From contig UQFN01000009.1 in NCBI GenBank assembly GCA_900540365.1, forward strand, positions 1-64,000: a stretch of 64,000 bases of DNA, in the 5' to 3' direction. Below are positions 35,778 to 44,793 of the stretch, piece after piece; the stretch's first letter is position 1; every line of letters starts with the position of its first letter. Origin of the DNA: an uncultured Mollicutes bacterium. Lineage in GTDB: Bacteria > Bacillota_I > Bacilli_A > RFN20 > CAG-826. The notes under the pieces are model-generated. The model was not told the DNA's origin and searched no databases. It was given only the letters and a program-made list of their open reading frames with translations. The position numbers were made by a program, and so were the translations under genes.

Positions 35778-36935
35778 ATGTTAGTTTATTTACCTGTTTA
35801 TTTATTTAGTTTCGTTGGTACATACTTTGCCGAAATTTTTAAAAACCGCTATCATAAAGATAAACATAAAAGTGATTTATTTAAATTTATACTAATAGTG
35901 TTTTTAATTTTTACTATTTTAAGTTTACTTAGTGTTACCCGTTATGGAATTGGCAGAGATTATTTTTTTAGTGATAGTTTTCAATTAAATAATTTACGAG
36001 ATGGGAAACCTCTAACAATTGGTGAACCATTTATTGTTTATTTAATGAAATTTATTGTTAATCACAATTTACCAAATCAAGTTTATTTTGTGATTTTAGG
36101 ATTAATTACTAATGCTTTCTTTATTGGAGCAATTTTTATAAATAAAGACAATAAATTCTTATTAAGAATGTTTGTTTATATTTTTTATTGTTTATTTATT
36201 TCAAGCTTAAATCAAACTAGACAAAGTGTTGGAATTGCTTTAGGAATGTTTAGTTTAGCTTTAATTATTAATTATTTTGACAAATGGTATGTTCATGTAA
36301 TTGCTTTTGTAATTGCAATATGTTCAATTTTCTTTCATTATTCCGAGATTATTAATATTGTTATCTTATTAATTTATATTTTATTTAGATTGTTTATTCA
36401 TAAGTTAAAGATGAAATATTTAATCGTTATTTGTTTTATTATAATTGCGATTTCTCCAATTTTATTATTAATCTTAAAATATACCATTGAATATATTCCA
36501 ATTTTAAATCGATATTCTTCATATATTTTAGGAGAAGATACCTCCACTGAAACAGTCTGGAAAATATTAGGTTCTATATTTATGTATATTGTCCCAATGT
36601 TTACTTTAGTAATGTTTTTACTTAATTTTACAAATGAAGAAGATTATCGACTTAAGTTAATTTTTGTATATTTATCAGCAAATATTTGTTTTATGTTAAT
36701 ATCAACTTTACTTAATAATTTAATGACTGCAGATCGTTTAAGAACAATGGTTTATGGAGTTGAATTATTTATTTTCCCATACTTATTTGATGCCTTTAAA
36801 GATAAAGGCAAAACTACTTTAACTTATCGAACTGTTACAATGTTATTAATGATTTGTATTACTTTAGGAACATATAATGTTGCTCAAATTTATCCATATC
36901 GTTCGATATTTTTTAAGGATTTCTATATTTATTAA
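35778..36935 (+). CDS. EpsG-like polysaccharide polymerase
   Basis: The 385-residue protein has about ten membrane helices and the EpsG signatures RYGIGRDYFF and NQTRQSVGIALGM. EpsG proteins act as Wzy-like polymerases of exopolysaccharide repeat units on the outer membrane leaflet. It is the intact twin of the frameshifted gene just upstream, and lies 11 nt before rmlA. Substrate unknown, presumably a rhamnose-containing unit. Confidence 0.82.
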   Translation: MLVYLPVYLFSFVGTYFAEIFKNRYHKDKHKSDLFKFILIVFLIFTILSLLSVTRYGIGRDYFFSDSFQLNNLRDGKPLTIGEPFIVYLMKFIVNHNLPNQVYFVILGLITNAFFIGAIFINKDNKFLLRMFVYIFYCLFISSLNQTRQSVGIALGMFSLALIINYFDKWYVHVIAFVIAICSIFFHYSEIINIVILLIYILFRLFIHKLKMKYLIVICFIIIAISPILLLILKYTIEYIPILNRYSSYILGEDTSTETVWKILGSIFMYIVPMFTLVMFLLNFTNEEDYRLKLIFVYLSANICFMLISTLLNNLMTADRLRTMVYGVELFIFPYLFDAFKDKGKTTLTYRTVTMLLMICITLGTYNVAQIYPYRSIFFKDFYIY

Positions 36936-36946
36936 AAGGAGAATTT

Positions 36947-37831
36947 ATGAAAGGAATTATTTTAGCAGGTGGAAGCGGAACAAGGTTATATCCATTAACT
37001 TTAGTTACTAGTAAACAACTTTTACCAATTTATGACAAACCAATGATTTATTATCCATTAAGTACATTAATGTTAGCAGGAATTAAAGATATTTTAATTA
37101 TTTCAACTCCAGAAGATACTCCTCGATTTGAACAACTTCTTGGAAATGGAAGCAAATTTGGTATTAATTTAAGTTATGCTATTCAAAAAAGTCCTGATGG
37201 ATTAGCTCAAGCTTTTTTAATTGGTGAAGAATTTATTGGCGATGATTCTTGTGCAATGATTCTTGGCGATAATATTTTTTATGGAGCTGGTTTAAAAGAT
37301 CATTTATTAAATTCTTCAAGAAGAGCAAATGAAGGACAAGCAACTATTTTTGCTTATTATGTTAAAGATCCTCAAAGATATGGAATTGTTGAATTTGATG
37401 AAAATAATAACGCAATATCAATTGAAGAAAAACCTTTAGAGCCTAAATCAAATTATTGTGTAACTGGTTTATATTTTTATCCAAAAGGAGTTAGTAAACT
37501 TGCACATTTAGTTAAACCTAGTAAACGTGGAGAACTAGAAATTACTACTTTAAATAATATGTATTTAGAAAATAAAAATCTTCATGTTACCACATTAGGG
37601 AGAGGATATTCTTGGTTAGATACAGGAACTCATGAAAGTTTAAATGAAGCTAGTGACTATATTAAAATATTAGAAGAACATCAAGGAATTAAAGTATGTT
37701 GTCCAGAAGAAATTGCCTATATTAATGGATGGATAAGTAAAGAAACTTTAATTAAAGAAGGTGAACTTTTAAGCAAAAATCAATATGGTCAACATTTATT
37801 AAATGTTGCTAATTCAAAAATTAAATATTAG
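36947..37831 (+). CDS. rmlA: glucose-1-phosphate thymidylyltransferase
   Basis: The 294-residue nucleotidyltransferase makes dTDP-glucose, the first step of dTDP-L-rhamnose synthesis. It has LAGGSGTRLYPLT, KQLLPIYDKPMIYYPLS, the LGDNIFYG motif and GYSWLDTGTH. Length is typical. AAAGGAG precedes the ATG. The order rmlA-C-D-B is complete. Confidence 0.96.
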   Translation: MKGIILAGGSGTRLYPLTLVTSKQLLPIYDKPMIYYPLSTLMLAGIKDILIISTPEDTPRFEQLLGNGSKFGINLSYAIQKSPDGLAQAFLIGEEFIGDDSCAMILGDNIFYGAGLKDHLLNSSRRANEGQATIFAYYVKDPQRYGIVEFDENNNAISIEEKPLEPKSNYCVTGLYFYPKGVSKLAHLVKPSKRGELEITTLNNMYLENKNLHVTTLGRGYSWLDTGTHESLNEASDYIKILEEHQGIKVCCPEEIAYINGWISKETLIKEGELLSKNQYGQHLLNVANSKIKY

Positions 37832-37840
37832 AGGTAATTT

Positions 37841-38386
37841 ATGAATTTTATTAAAACTGAAATTAAAGATTTATATGTTATAGAACCTAAAGTATTTGGT
37901 GATAATCGTGGATACTTTATGGAAACTTATAATGAAAATGAATTTAAACAACATGGTTTAAATTATACTTTTGTTCAAGATAATCAATCTCGTTCTTTTA
38001 AAGGAGTATTAAGAGGTTTACATTTTCAAAAAACTTTTCCTCAGGCTAAGCTTGTTCGTGTAATTGAAGGGGAAGTTTATGATGTAGCAGTTGATTTAAG
38101 AAAAAATAGTTCAACATATGGAAAATATTATGGAGTTATTTTATCTAGTGAAAATAAGAAAATGTTTATGATTCCTCGTGGATTTGCTCATGGATTTTTA
38201 GTATTAAGTGATTTTGCTACTTTCACTTATAAATGCGATCAATTTTATCATCCTGAAGATGAAGGTGGATTAATGTATAATGATGAAGATGTTAATATTG
38301 CTTGGCCTAAAATTGATAAAGAAATAACTTTAAGTGAAAAAGATAAAAAACATCCAAAATTAAAAGATTTAAAGGTTGAATTTTAA
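37841..38386 (+). CDS. rmlC: dTDP-4-dehydrorhamnose 3,5-epimerase
   Basis: The 181-residue cupin-fold epimerase has FGDNRGYFMETYNE, the catalytic His region RGLHFQ, and IPRGFAHGFLVLSD. Length is typical. GAGG precedes the ATG. Its stop overlaps the rmlD start by one base. Confidence 0.96.
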   Translation: MNFIKTEIKDLYVIEPKVFGDNRGYFMETYNENEFKQHGLNYTFVQDNQSRSFKGVLRGLHFQKTFPQAKLVRVIEGEVYDVAVDLRKNSSTYGKYYGVILSSENKKMFMIPRGFAHGFLVLSDFATFTYKCDQFYHPEDEGGLMYNDEDVNIAWPKIDKEITLSEKDKKHPKLKDLKVEF

Positions 38387-39273
38387 TGAATAAGAATTTA
38401 AAAATAGTTGTTACAGGTGTAAAAGGTCAACTTGGATATGATTGTCTAAGAGAATTAGCTAAACGTGGCTATGATAATGTTTTTGGTATAGACATTGATG
38501 ACTTAGACATCACAAAAAAAGAGGATGTTTTAGCTTATTTTTCAAAAATTAAACCAGATGTAATTATGCATAATGCAGCTTTTACCCAAGTGGATAAAGC
38601 TGAAGCTAATCCAGAATTATGTTATAAAGTTAATGCACTTGGGACAAAATATTTAGCATTAGCTGCTAAAGAAATTGATGCAAAATTTGTTTATATTTCT
38701 ACAGATTATGTTTTTAAAGGTGAAGGTAGTAATTTTTATGAAGTTGATGATAAAAAAGAAGGACTTTCAGTTTATGGAAAAACTAAATCTGAAGGAGAAG
38801 ATTTTGTAACTAGTTTATTAACAAAATACTTTATTGTTAGAATTTCTTGGGTATTTGGAATTAATGGAAATAATTTTGTTAAAACTATGATTAAACTAGC
38901 TAAAGCTAATAAAAAAGAACTTAATGTAGTTTGTGATCAAATTGGTTCACCAACTTATACTTATGATTTAGCTAAATTACTTTGTGATATGATTGAAACA
39001 AATAAATATGGAATATATCATGCAACTAATGAAGGAGTTTGCTCCTGGGCTAAGTTTGCAGAAGAAATTTTTAAATTAACTAATTTTGATGTAAAAGTTA
39101 ATGAAGTTACAACACTTCAATATCAAGCCTTAGTTCCTAATCAAGCTGCAAGACCATTAAATTCAAGATTAAGTAAAAAAAGTTTAACTAATAATGGTTT
39201 TAAATTATTACCTACTTGGGAAGATGCACTTAGAAGATTTATTGAAGAATTAAAAAATAAAGGAGAAATTTAA
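38386..39273 (+). CDS. rmlD: dTDP-4-dehydrorhamnose reductase
   Basis: The 295-residue short-chain dehydrogenase makes dTDP-L-rhamnose with NAD(P)H. It has the Rossmann opening VVTGVKGQLGYD, the catalytic YGKTKSEGE, and a C-terminal RPLNSRLSKK substrate segment. It sits between rmlC and rmlB with no gap. Confidence 0.95.
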   Translation: MNKNLKIVVTGVKGQLGYDCLRELAKRGYDNVFGIDIDDLDITKKEDVLAYFSKIKPDVIMHNAAFTQVDKAEANPELCYKVNALGTKYLALAAKEIDAKFVYISTDYVFKGEGSNFYEVDDKKEGLSVYGKTKSEGEDFVTSLLTKYFIVRISWVFGINGNNFVKTMIKLAKANKKELNVVCDQIGSPTYTYDLAKLLCDMIETNKYGIYHATNEGVCSWAKFAEEIFKLTNFDVKVNEVTTLQYQALVPNQAARPLNSRLSKKSLTNNGFKLLPTWEDALRRFIEELKNKGEI

Positions 39274-39274
39274 T

Positions 39275-40288
39275 ATGGCAAAATTTTTAGTAACTGGTGG
39301 AGCAGGATTTATTGGAGGAAATTTCTTACATATGATGGTCAACAAATATAAAGATGACCAATATGTATGTGTTGATGCTTTAACTTATGCTGGTAATCTT
39401 GAAACTCTTGAACCGATTTTAAATAAGCCTAATTTTAAATTTGTTCATGAAAATATTTGTAATCGTGAAGGAATTTATAAGCTATTTGAGAATGAAAAAT
39501 TTGATTATGTTATTAACTTTGCAGCTGAAAGTCATGTTGATAGAAGTATAGATAATCCAGAAATTTTTTTAAAAACAAATATTTTAGGTACTCAAGTTTT
39601 AATGGATGCTTGTAGAAAATATGGAATTAAAAGATATCATCAAGTTTCAACTGATGAAGTTTACGGAGATTTGCCTTTAGATAGAAAAGATTTATTTTTT
39701 ACTGAAGAAACTCCAATTAAAACTTCATCTCCTTATAGTGCAAGTAAAGCTGCCGCAGATTTATTAGTTTTAGCTTATTATCGTACTTATAAATTACCTG
39801 TTACTATTTCACGTTGTAGTAACAACTATGGTCCATATCATTTCCCTGAAAAATTAATTCCTTTAATGATTCAAAAAGCTTTGCATAATGAAAAACTCCC
39901 AGTATATGGAAATGGGGAAAATGTTCGTGATTGGCTTTATGTTGGTGATCATTGCGAAGCAATTGATTTAATTGTTAGACATGGAAAAGATGGTGAAATC
40001 TATAATATTGGCGGACATAACGAAAGAACTAATCTTGAAGTAGTTAAAACTATTTTAAAAGAATTAAATAAACCTGAATCCTTAATTAATTATGTTAAAG
40101 ACCGTCCAGGACATGATTTAAGATATGCAATGGATCCTCATAAAATTGAAACTGAACTTGGGTGGAAACCTAAATATAATTTTGATACCGGTATTAAAGT
40201 TACAATTAAATGGAATTTAGATAACGCTGAATGGATAAAACATGTTGAAAGCGGTGAATATCTAAACTGGATGAAAAATCATTATTAA
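39275..40288 (+). CDS. rmlB: dTDP-glucose 4,6-dehydratase
   Basis: The 337-residue extended-SDR dehydratase has TGGAGFIGGNF, the catalytic STDEVYG, YSASKAAADLL (Tyr-Lys pair) and RCSNNYGPYH. Length is typical. It closes the dTDP-rhamnose operon and is followed by a bidirectional terminator. Confidence 0.96.
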   Translation: MAKFLVTGGAGFIGGNFLHMMVNKYKDDQYVCVDALTYAGNLETLEPILNKPNFKFVHENICNREGIYKLFENEKFDYVINFAAESHVDRSIDNPEIFLKTNILGTQVLMDACRKYGIKRYHQVSTDEVYGDLPLDRKDLFFTEETPIKTSSPYSASKAAADLLVLAYYRTYKLPVTISRCSNNYGPYHFPEKLIPLMIQKALHNEKLPVYGNGENVRDWLYVGDHCEAIDLIVRHGKDGEIYNIGGHNERTNLEVVKTILKELNKPESLINYVKDRPGHDLRYAMDPHKIETELGWKPKYNFDTGIKVTIKWNLDNAEWIKHVESGEYLNWMKNHY

Positions 40289-40313
40289 AAAAAGAGCACA
40301 AGCTCTTTTTTTA
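40286..40313. terminator. bidirectional terminator, rmlB / antiporter
   Basis: The 12-bp arms 40286-40297 and 40302-40313 with loop ACAA are A-rich and T-rich outside the GAGC/GCTC core. It serves the convergent rmlB and antiporter genes. Confidence 0.85.
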
Positions 40314-41642
40314 ATTTCTACTAAGTTCGTTATTGTTAATAACTGGTGGATCATTCTTATAAAGTAATTTTAGGAATATTGGAGTTAAGAAGCTAGTTGC
40401 AATAATTAATATTAAAATAAAAGGCATAATATTAGGTTCAATTAAACCAACAGTAATTCCTTTACTAGCAGTAACAATAACAACTTCAGCACGAGCCATC
40501 ATTCCAACACCTATTTTTAAACTATCTTTAAAATTAGATTTAGTTAATAAAGCTCCTCCACCACATCCAATTACTTTTCCTAGCATTCCTAAAATAACAA
40601 ATAGAACACCAAAGATTACAAATTTATAATCTGAGAAATCTAAATTTTCTTTAAACATCATTAATCCGATGTTAGCAAAGAATATAGGTCCAAATAAGTA
40701 GTTAGTTGGAATTTCTGCGCGATTATCAATATAAGTTTTTGCTCCTTGTGAACTTGAACCTATAATAATTCCTGCAATATAAGCACCAGTAATATCAGCA
40801 ACTCCAAAGACCATTTCTGCTACATAAGAATAAAGGAAACAAACTCCTAATGCAAAAATAGGCAAACGACGATGGAATGGCCATTTTTTATCTAACCATT
40901 TAAAAATTAAACGTATTACAATTCCAGCTCCAATTGCAAAAACAAAGAAGCCAACCATAAATAATATTAAGCAGAAAATATCTAAACCAGTATTATTTGT
41001 TGTTAAATTAAATGGTAAAACAGATTCAGTAGTTGATCCTGATTTTCCTAAACCAATAATTAAACTCATGAAAATAATGCCAATAATATCATCTAAAATA
41101 GCAGCACTAATAATTGCACTACCAACTTTAGTTTCTAATCTTCCAAGTTCTTTTAGAACAGCTACTGTAATAGAAACACTAGTAGCAGTTAAAATTACTC
41201 CATAAAATAAATTAGTCCACACTTCGTTAGTAGGGAAAAAAGCAAAAGCAATTCCAGCTCCAAGTCCAAATGGAACTAAAACTCCAAGCAATGTAATAAC
41301 CAAACTAGATAATCCACTTGCTTTAATTTGTCTTAAATCTGTTTCCATTCCAGCACTAAACATAATTAAAACAACACCAATTTTAGCTAAATCATCTAAT
41401 CCTCCTAGAGTTCCTCCGGTTTGATTAGTAGTTTCATAGTTAAATATTGTTTGTCCAGGGATTAAAATAATTAAACCGACAAATAAACCACTAAGTAAAA
41501 AACCAATAACTTGTGGTAAACCAATTTTCTTACAAATAATTGCAAAGATTTTAGCAAATATTAAGATTAAGGCAATTGGCAATAAAAGCGTATAAGGTTC
41601 AAAATTTGAAACAACAGGTATATCAGTTAAAAAATTAAGCAT
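40311..41642 (-). CDS. cation:proton antiporter (CPA2/KefB-like)
   Basis: The 443-residue membrane protein has about twelve helices and the CPA2 pattern: LPQVIGFLLSGLFVG near the N-terminus, AAILDDIIGI with the Asp pair needed for ion exchange, and MMARAEVVIV near the C-terminus. It lacks a C-terminal TrkA-N domain, so it is nearer to Na+/H+ exchangers than to glutathione-gated KefB. AGAGGG precedes the start. It is a single gene set into the glycan region, and ion specificity is not decided. Confidence 0.88.
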   Translation of the reverse strand: MLNFLTDIPVVSNFEPYTLLLPIALILIFAKIFAIICKKIGLPQVIGFLLSGLFVGLIILIPGQTIFNYETTNQTGGTLGGLDDLAKIGVVLIMFSAGMETDLRQIKASGLSSLVITLLGVLVPFGLGAGIAFAFFPTNEVWTNLFYGVILTATSVSITVAVLKELGRLETKVGSAIISAAILDDIIGIIFMSLIIGLGKSGSTTESVLPFNLTTNNTGLDIFCLILFMVGFFVFAIGAGIVIRLIFKWLDKKWPFHRRLPIFALGVCFLYSYVAEMVFGVADITGAYIAGIIIGSSSQGAKTYIDNRAEIPTNYLFGPIFFANIGLMMFKENLDFSDYKFVIFGVLFVILGMLGKVIGCGGGALLTKSNFKDSLKIGVGMMARAEVVIVTASKGITVGLIEPNIMPFILILIIATSFLTPIFLKLLYKNDPPVINNNELSRN

Positions 41643-41665
41643 AATAATTCCCTCTTCTTTAAAAA

Positions 41666-41693
41666 ATTATAGTCTTATAATTTTCTATTTCAA
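41666..41693 (-). promoter_or_regulatory. promoter of the antiporter gene
   Basis: On the minus strand TTGAAA (41688-41693), a 16-nt spacer, and TATAAT (41666-41671), followed by AGAGGG before the ATG. Confidence 0.7.
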
Positions 41694-41720
41694 GGCTTAA
41701 GATGAAATTAAATTGATATA

Positions 41721-41760
41721 AAAACTCTTGATTTTAAGAAAAAAGCCTGCAAAAACTTAA
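41721..41760 (-). repeat. recurrent intergenic motif, copy 6
   Basis: On the minus strand AGTTTTTGCAGGCTTTTTTC, then an A-rich part, then AGAGTTTTTATATC. It lies about 30 nt upstream of the antiporter promoter. Confidence 0.4.
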
Positions 41761-41857
41761 CTTTTTTTTAAAATTTTTTAAAAATATCTATAAGTTTAAC
41801 TTTTTTAAAGTTTTCTTAGATTTTAAAAAAGAAGAAGAATGTAGTATTCTTATTTAT

Positions 41858-42862
41858 ATGATTATTACGAAGACACCTTTTAGAATGAGCTTTTTTGGAG
41901 GAGGAACTGATCTTCCAGAATTTTTTAATAAATATCAAGGAGCAGTAATTTCAACTACCTTTGATAAATATGTTTATGTAACAGTTAGACATTTACCAAG
42001 ATTTTTTGATTATAGTAACGAAATTTTTTATTCGAAAACAGAACGTGTGAATCATGTTGATGAAATTAACCATCCAATGGTTAGAAATAGTATGAAGTTA
42101 TTAAAGATGCATGAACTTCATATTGCTTACGATGCTGATTTACCAGCTAGAAGTGGTTTAGGAACTTCATCTACCTTCGCAGTTGGTTTATTAAATGCTT
42201 TTTATGGATTAAAAAATAAAACTGTCTCTAAAAAACAACTTGCTAATGATGCAATATATGTCGAAAGAGAAATGTGTCAAGAAGCAGGTGGTTGGCAAGA
42301 TCAAATTGCTGCTAGTTTTGGAGGTTTTAATCGTATAGATTTTAAAAATAACGATTATGAAGTAACTCCAATTAAAATTTCTAATGAAAGAAAAGAACAA
42401 TTGAATAATAATCTATTATTATTTTTTACAGGTTTTACTCGCTTTAGTGCTGATATTCAAAAAGATACTAAGAAAAATCTTGAATCAAAAGAAAAAGAAC
42501 TTTTAACAATGTATTCTTTAGTTAATGAAGCCCAAGATATTTTAGAAAATAATAATCGTGATTTAGATGATTTTGGTCGTTTATTAGATAAGACATGGAA
42601 ATTAAAAAGACAAACTGGTGATCAAATATCAACTAGTAATATTGATAAATTATATCAATTAGGAATGGATGCTGGTGCTTTAGGTGGTAAATTACTTGGA
42701 GCAGGCGGTGGAGGTTTCTTATTGTTTTATGTTGATAAAAATCATCAAGAAAATGTTCGTAAAGCTTTAAAAGATTTAATGGAAGTACCTTTTAAATTTG
42801 AAAATGAAGGTACCACCTTTATATATAAAGAACCTGAAGTGTATATTAAAAAAGGAAATTAA
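41858..42862 (+). CDS. hddA: D-glycero-alpha-D-manno-heptose 7-phosphate kinase (HddA-like)
   Basis: The 334-residue GHMP kinase would phosphorylate heptose 7-phosphate at C1 on the way to GDP-heptose. Motifs: PFRMSFFGGGTDLPEF, LPARSGLGTSSTFAVGLLNA (ATP loop) and GKLLGAGGGGFLLFYV. These fit HddA/FKP-type kinases. TAGTAT lies 10 nt before the ATG and no ribosome binding site is seen. It leads the heptose operon hddA-(hddC-gmhB)-gmhA-glycosyltransferase. A fucose-type kinase is excluded mainly by the neighbours. Confidence 0.85.
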   Translation: MIITKTPFRMSFFGGGTDLPEFFNKYQGAVISTTFDKYVYVTVRHLPRFFDYSNEIFYSKTERVNHVDEINHPMVRNSMKLLKMHELHIAYDADLPARSGLGTSSTFAVGLLNAFYGLKNKTVSKKQLANDAIYVEREMCQEAGGWQDQIAASFGGFNRIDFKNNDYEVTPIKISNERKEQLNNNLLLFFTGFTRFSADIQKDTKKNLESKEKELLTMYSLVNEAQDILENNNRDLDDFGRLLDKTWKLKRQTGDQISTSNIDKLYQLGMDAGALGGKLLGAGGGGFLLFYVDKNHQENVRKALKDLMEVPFKFENEGTTFIYKEPEVYIKKGN

Positions 42863-42864
42863 TC

Positions 42865-44139
42865 ATGATTGCTGTAATAATGGCTGGAGGTAAAGGTACT
42901 CGAATCCAATCAATTAACAAAGAAGTACCTAAACCAATGATTACAATTTTAAATAAACCAATTTTAGAATATGAAATTGAAGTTTTAAAAAATCAAGGAA
43001 TTAAAGATATTATTTTAGTAGTAGGTTATTTAAAAGAAGTAATTACTGATTATTTTAAAAATGGAGAAAAATTTGGAGTAAATATTTCTTATATTGAAGA
43101 AAATGAACCTTTAGGTACCGCAGGAGCTTTATATTATCTTAAAAATAAGCTTAATGAAGATTTCTTATTATTAAATGGAGATATTTTATTTAATATAGAT
43201 ATTAATAAATTTTATTTAGCACATAAGAAAAATAATTGTTTAGTTACAATTTTAACTCATCCAAATAGTCATCCTTATGATAGTGGAGTAATAGAAGCTA
43301 ATAAGAATAATCAAGTTACTAAATGGTTAACAAAAGAAGAACCTAGATTATATTATAAAAATCGTGTTAATGCTGGAATTCATTTTATATCTAATAAATT
43401 ATTAGATGAATTTAAAGAATTAAAGAAATTAGATTTGGACCGAGATGTTTTAAAACCTTTAATTTTGAAACATCAATTATATGTTTATGACTCACCTGAA
43501 TATATTTTAGATATGGGTACCCCAGAAAGATATTATCAAGCAATTGAAGATATTAAAAATAATAGAATTAATGAAAAATGTTTAATAAATAAACAAAAAG
43601 CTATTTTTTTAGATAGAGATGGAACAATTAATCAATATGTTGTTTTTTTAACTAATATTAATGATTTAACTTTAATTCCTGGAGCAAGTGAAGCGATTAA
43701 AATGATTAACAATTCTGGATATTTAGCAATTGTTATTACCAATCAACCAGTAATTGCTCGTGGAGAATTAACTTTTAGTGAACTTGATGAAATTCATAAA
43801 AAACTTGAAACCTTACTTGGTAATGATGGAGCATATTTAGATGCAATTTATTATTGTCCTCATCATCCTGATAAAGGTTTTAAAGGAGAAGTAAAAGAAC
43901 TAAAAATTGAATGTGAATGTCGTAAACCTAAACCAGGTTTAATATATCAAGCTGCAAAAGATTTTAATATTGATTTATCTAAAAGTTATATGATTGGAGA
44001 TAGTAAAATTGATATTGAATGCGGTAAAAATGCTAACTTAAAAGCAATTTTATTAAATAAAGATTTAGATGATTTAAATATGAATCCAACTGAAGTATGT
44101 TATAATTTATTAGATGCAGTTAAAAAGATATTAGGTTAA
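42865..44139 (+). CDS. fused heptose-1-phosphate guanylyltransferase (HddC) and heptose bisphosphatase (GmhB)
   Basis: The 424-residue protein is a fusion. Residues 1-235 form a sugar nucleotidyltransferase (MAGGKGTRIQSINKEVPKPM, NGDILFNI, LDMGTPERYYQA), matching HddC. Residues 245-424 form a HAD phosphatase of GmhB type: DRDGT at 250-254, TNQPVIARG, zinc ligands in CPHHPDKG (Cys331, His333) and ECEC (Cys350, Cys352), and IGDSKIDIECGKNA. GmhB removes the C7 phosphate and HddC activates the product with GTP, so two pathway steps share one polypeptide. Activity with another nucleotide cannot be excluded. Confidence 0.85.
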   Translation: MIAVIMAGGKGTRIQSINKEVPKPMITILNKPILEYEIEVLKNQGIKDIILVVGYLKEVITDYFKNGEKFGVNISYIEENEPLGTAGALYYLKNKLNEDFLLLNGDILFNIDINKFYLAHKKNNCLVTILTHPNSHPYDSGVIEANKNNQVTKWLTKEEPRLYYKNRVNAGIHFISNKLLDEFKELKKLDLDRDVLKPLILKHQLYVYDSPEYILDMGTPERYYQAIEDIKNNRINEKCLINKQKAIFLDRDGTINQYVVFLTNINDLTLIPGASEAIKMINNSGYLAIVITNQPVIARGELTFSELDEIHKKLETLLGNDGAYLDAIYYCPHHPDKGFKGEVKELKIECECRKPKPGLIYQAAKDFNIDLSKSYMIGDSKIDIECGKNANLKAILLNKDLDDLNMNPTEVCYNLLDAVKKILG

Positions 44140-44142
44140 GTT

Positions 44143-44793
44143 ATGATTGAAAATGAAATTTTAAATGAATTAATAAAACGTTATCCAATTTTAGAAGTAT
44201 GTAAGGAGTCTATTTATACTGCTTACTTAATTTTAGAAGAATGTTTTAGTAGTAGCCATAAATTACTTGTCGCTGGAAATGGTGGAAGTGCTGCTGATAG
44301 TGAACATATTGTAGGAGAGTTAATGAAAAGTTTTTGTAAAAAAAGAGCGGTTTCTAAAGACTTTTTTGAAAAATTACAGACTTTTTCAATTTGTGATGAT
44401 GATGCTTATAAAATTTATACAAAGTTAGAAGGAGCTCTTCCTGCCATAGCTTTAGTTAATCACGTTTCTTTAACAACAGCTTATGGAAATGATAAAGAAG
44501 ATGGTTTTTCTTATGAATTTGCTCAACAAGTTTATGGATATGGAAATAAGGGAGATGTTTTTTTAGGAATTTCTACTAGTGGAAATAGTAAAAATGTTGT
44601 TAATGCTGCAATTGTTAGTAAAGCTAAAGGCTTAAAAGTAATTTCGTTAACTGGAAGTAAAGATAGTAAACTTAGTAAAATAAGTGATGTTACAATTAAA
44701 GCTCCTAGTGAAATTACGCATCATATTCAAGAGTTACATTTACCAATATATCATTGTTTATGTTTAATGTTAGAAAATAGGTTTTTTAAATGA
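44143..44793 (+). CDS. gmhA: sedoheptulose 7-phosphate isomerase
   Basis: The 216-residue SIS-domain isomerase converts sedoheptulose 7-phosphate to D-glycero-D-manno-heptose 7-phosphate, the entry step of heptose synthesis. The N-terminal helical part leads into AGNGGSAADSEHIVGELM and the second phosphate loop GISTSGNSKNVV; the C-terminal HHIQELHLPIYHCLC carries catalytic residues. It ends in a TGA sharing ATGA with the glycosyltransferase start. Confidence 0.92.
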   Translation: MIENEILNELIKRYPILEVCKESIYTAYLILEECFSSSHKLLVAGNGGSAADSEHIVGELMKSFCKKRAVSKDFFEKLQTFSICDDDAYKIYTKLEGALPAIALVNHVSLTTAYGNDKEDGFSYEFAQQVYGYGNKGDVFLGISTSGNSKNVVNAAIVSKAKGLKVISLTGSKDSKLSKISDVTIKAPSEITHHIQELHLPIYHCLCLMLENRFFK

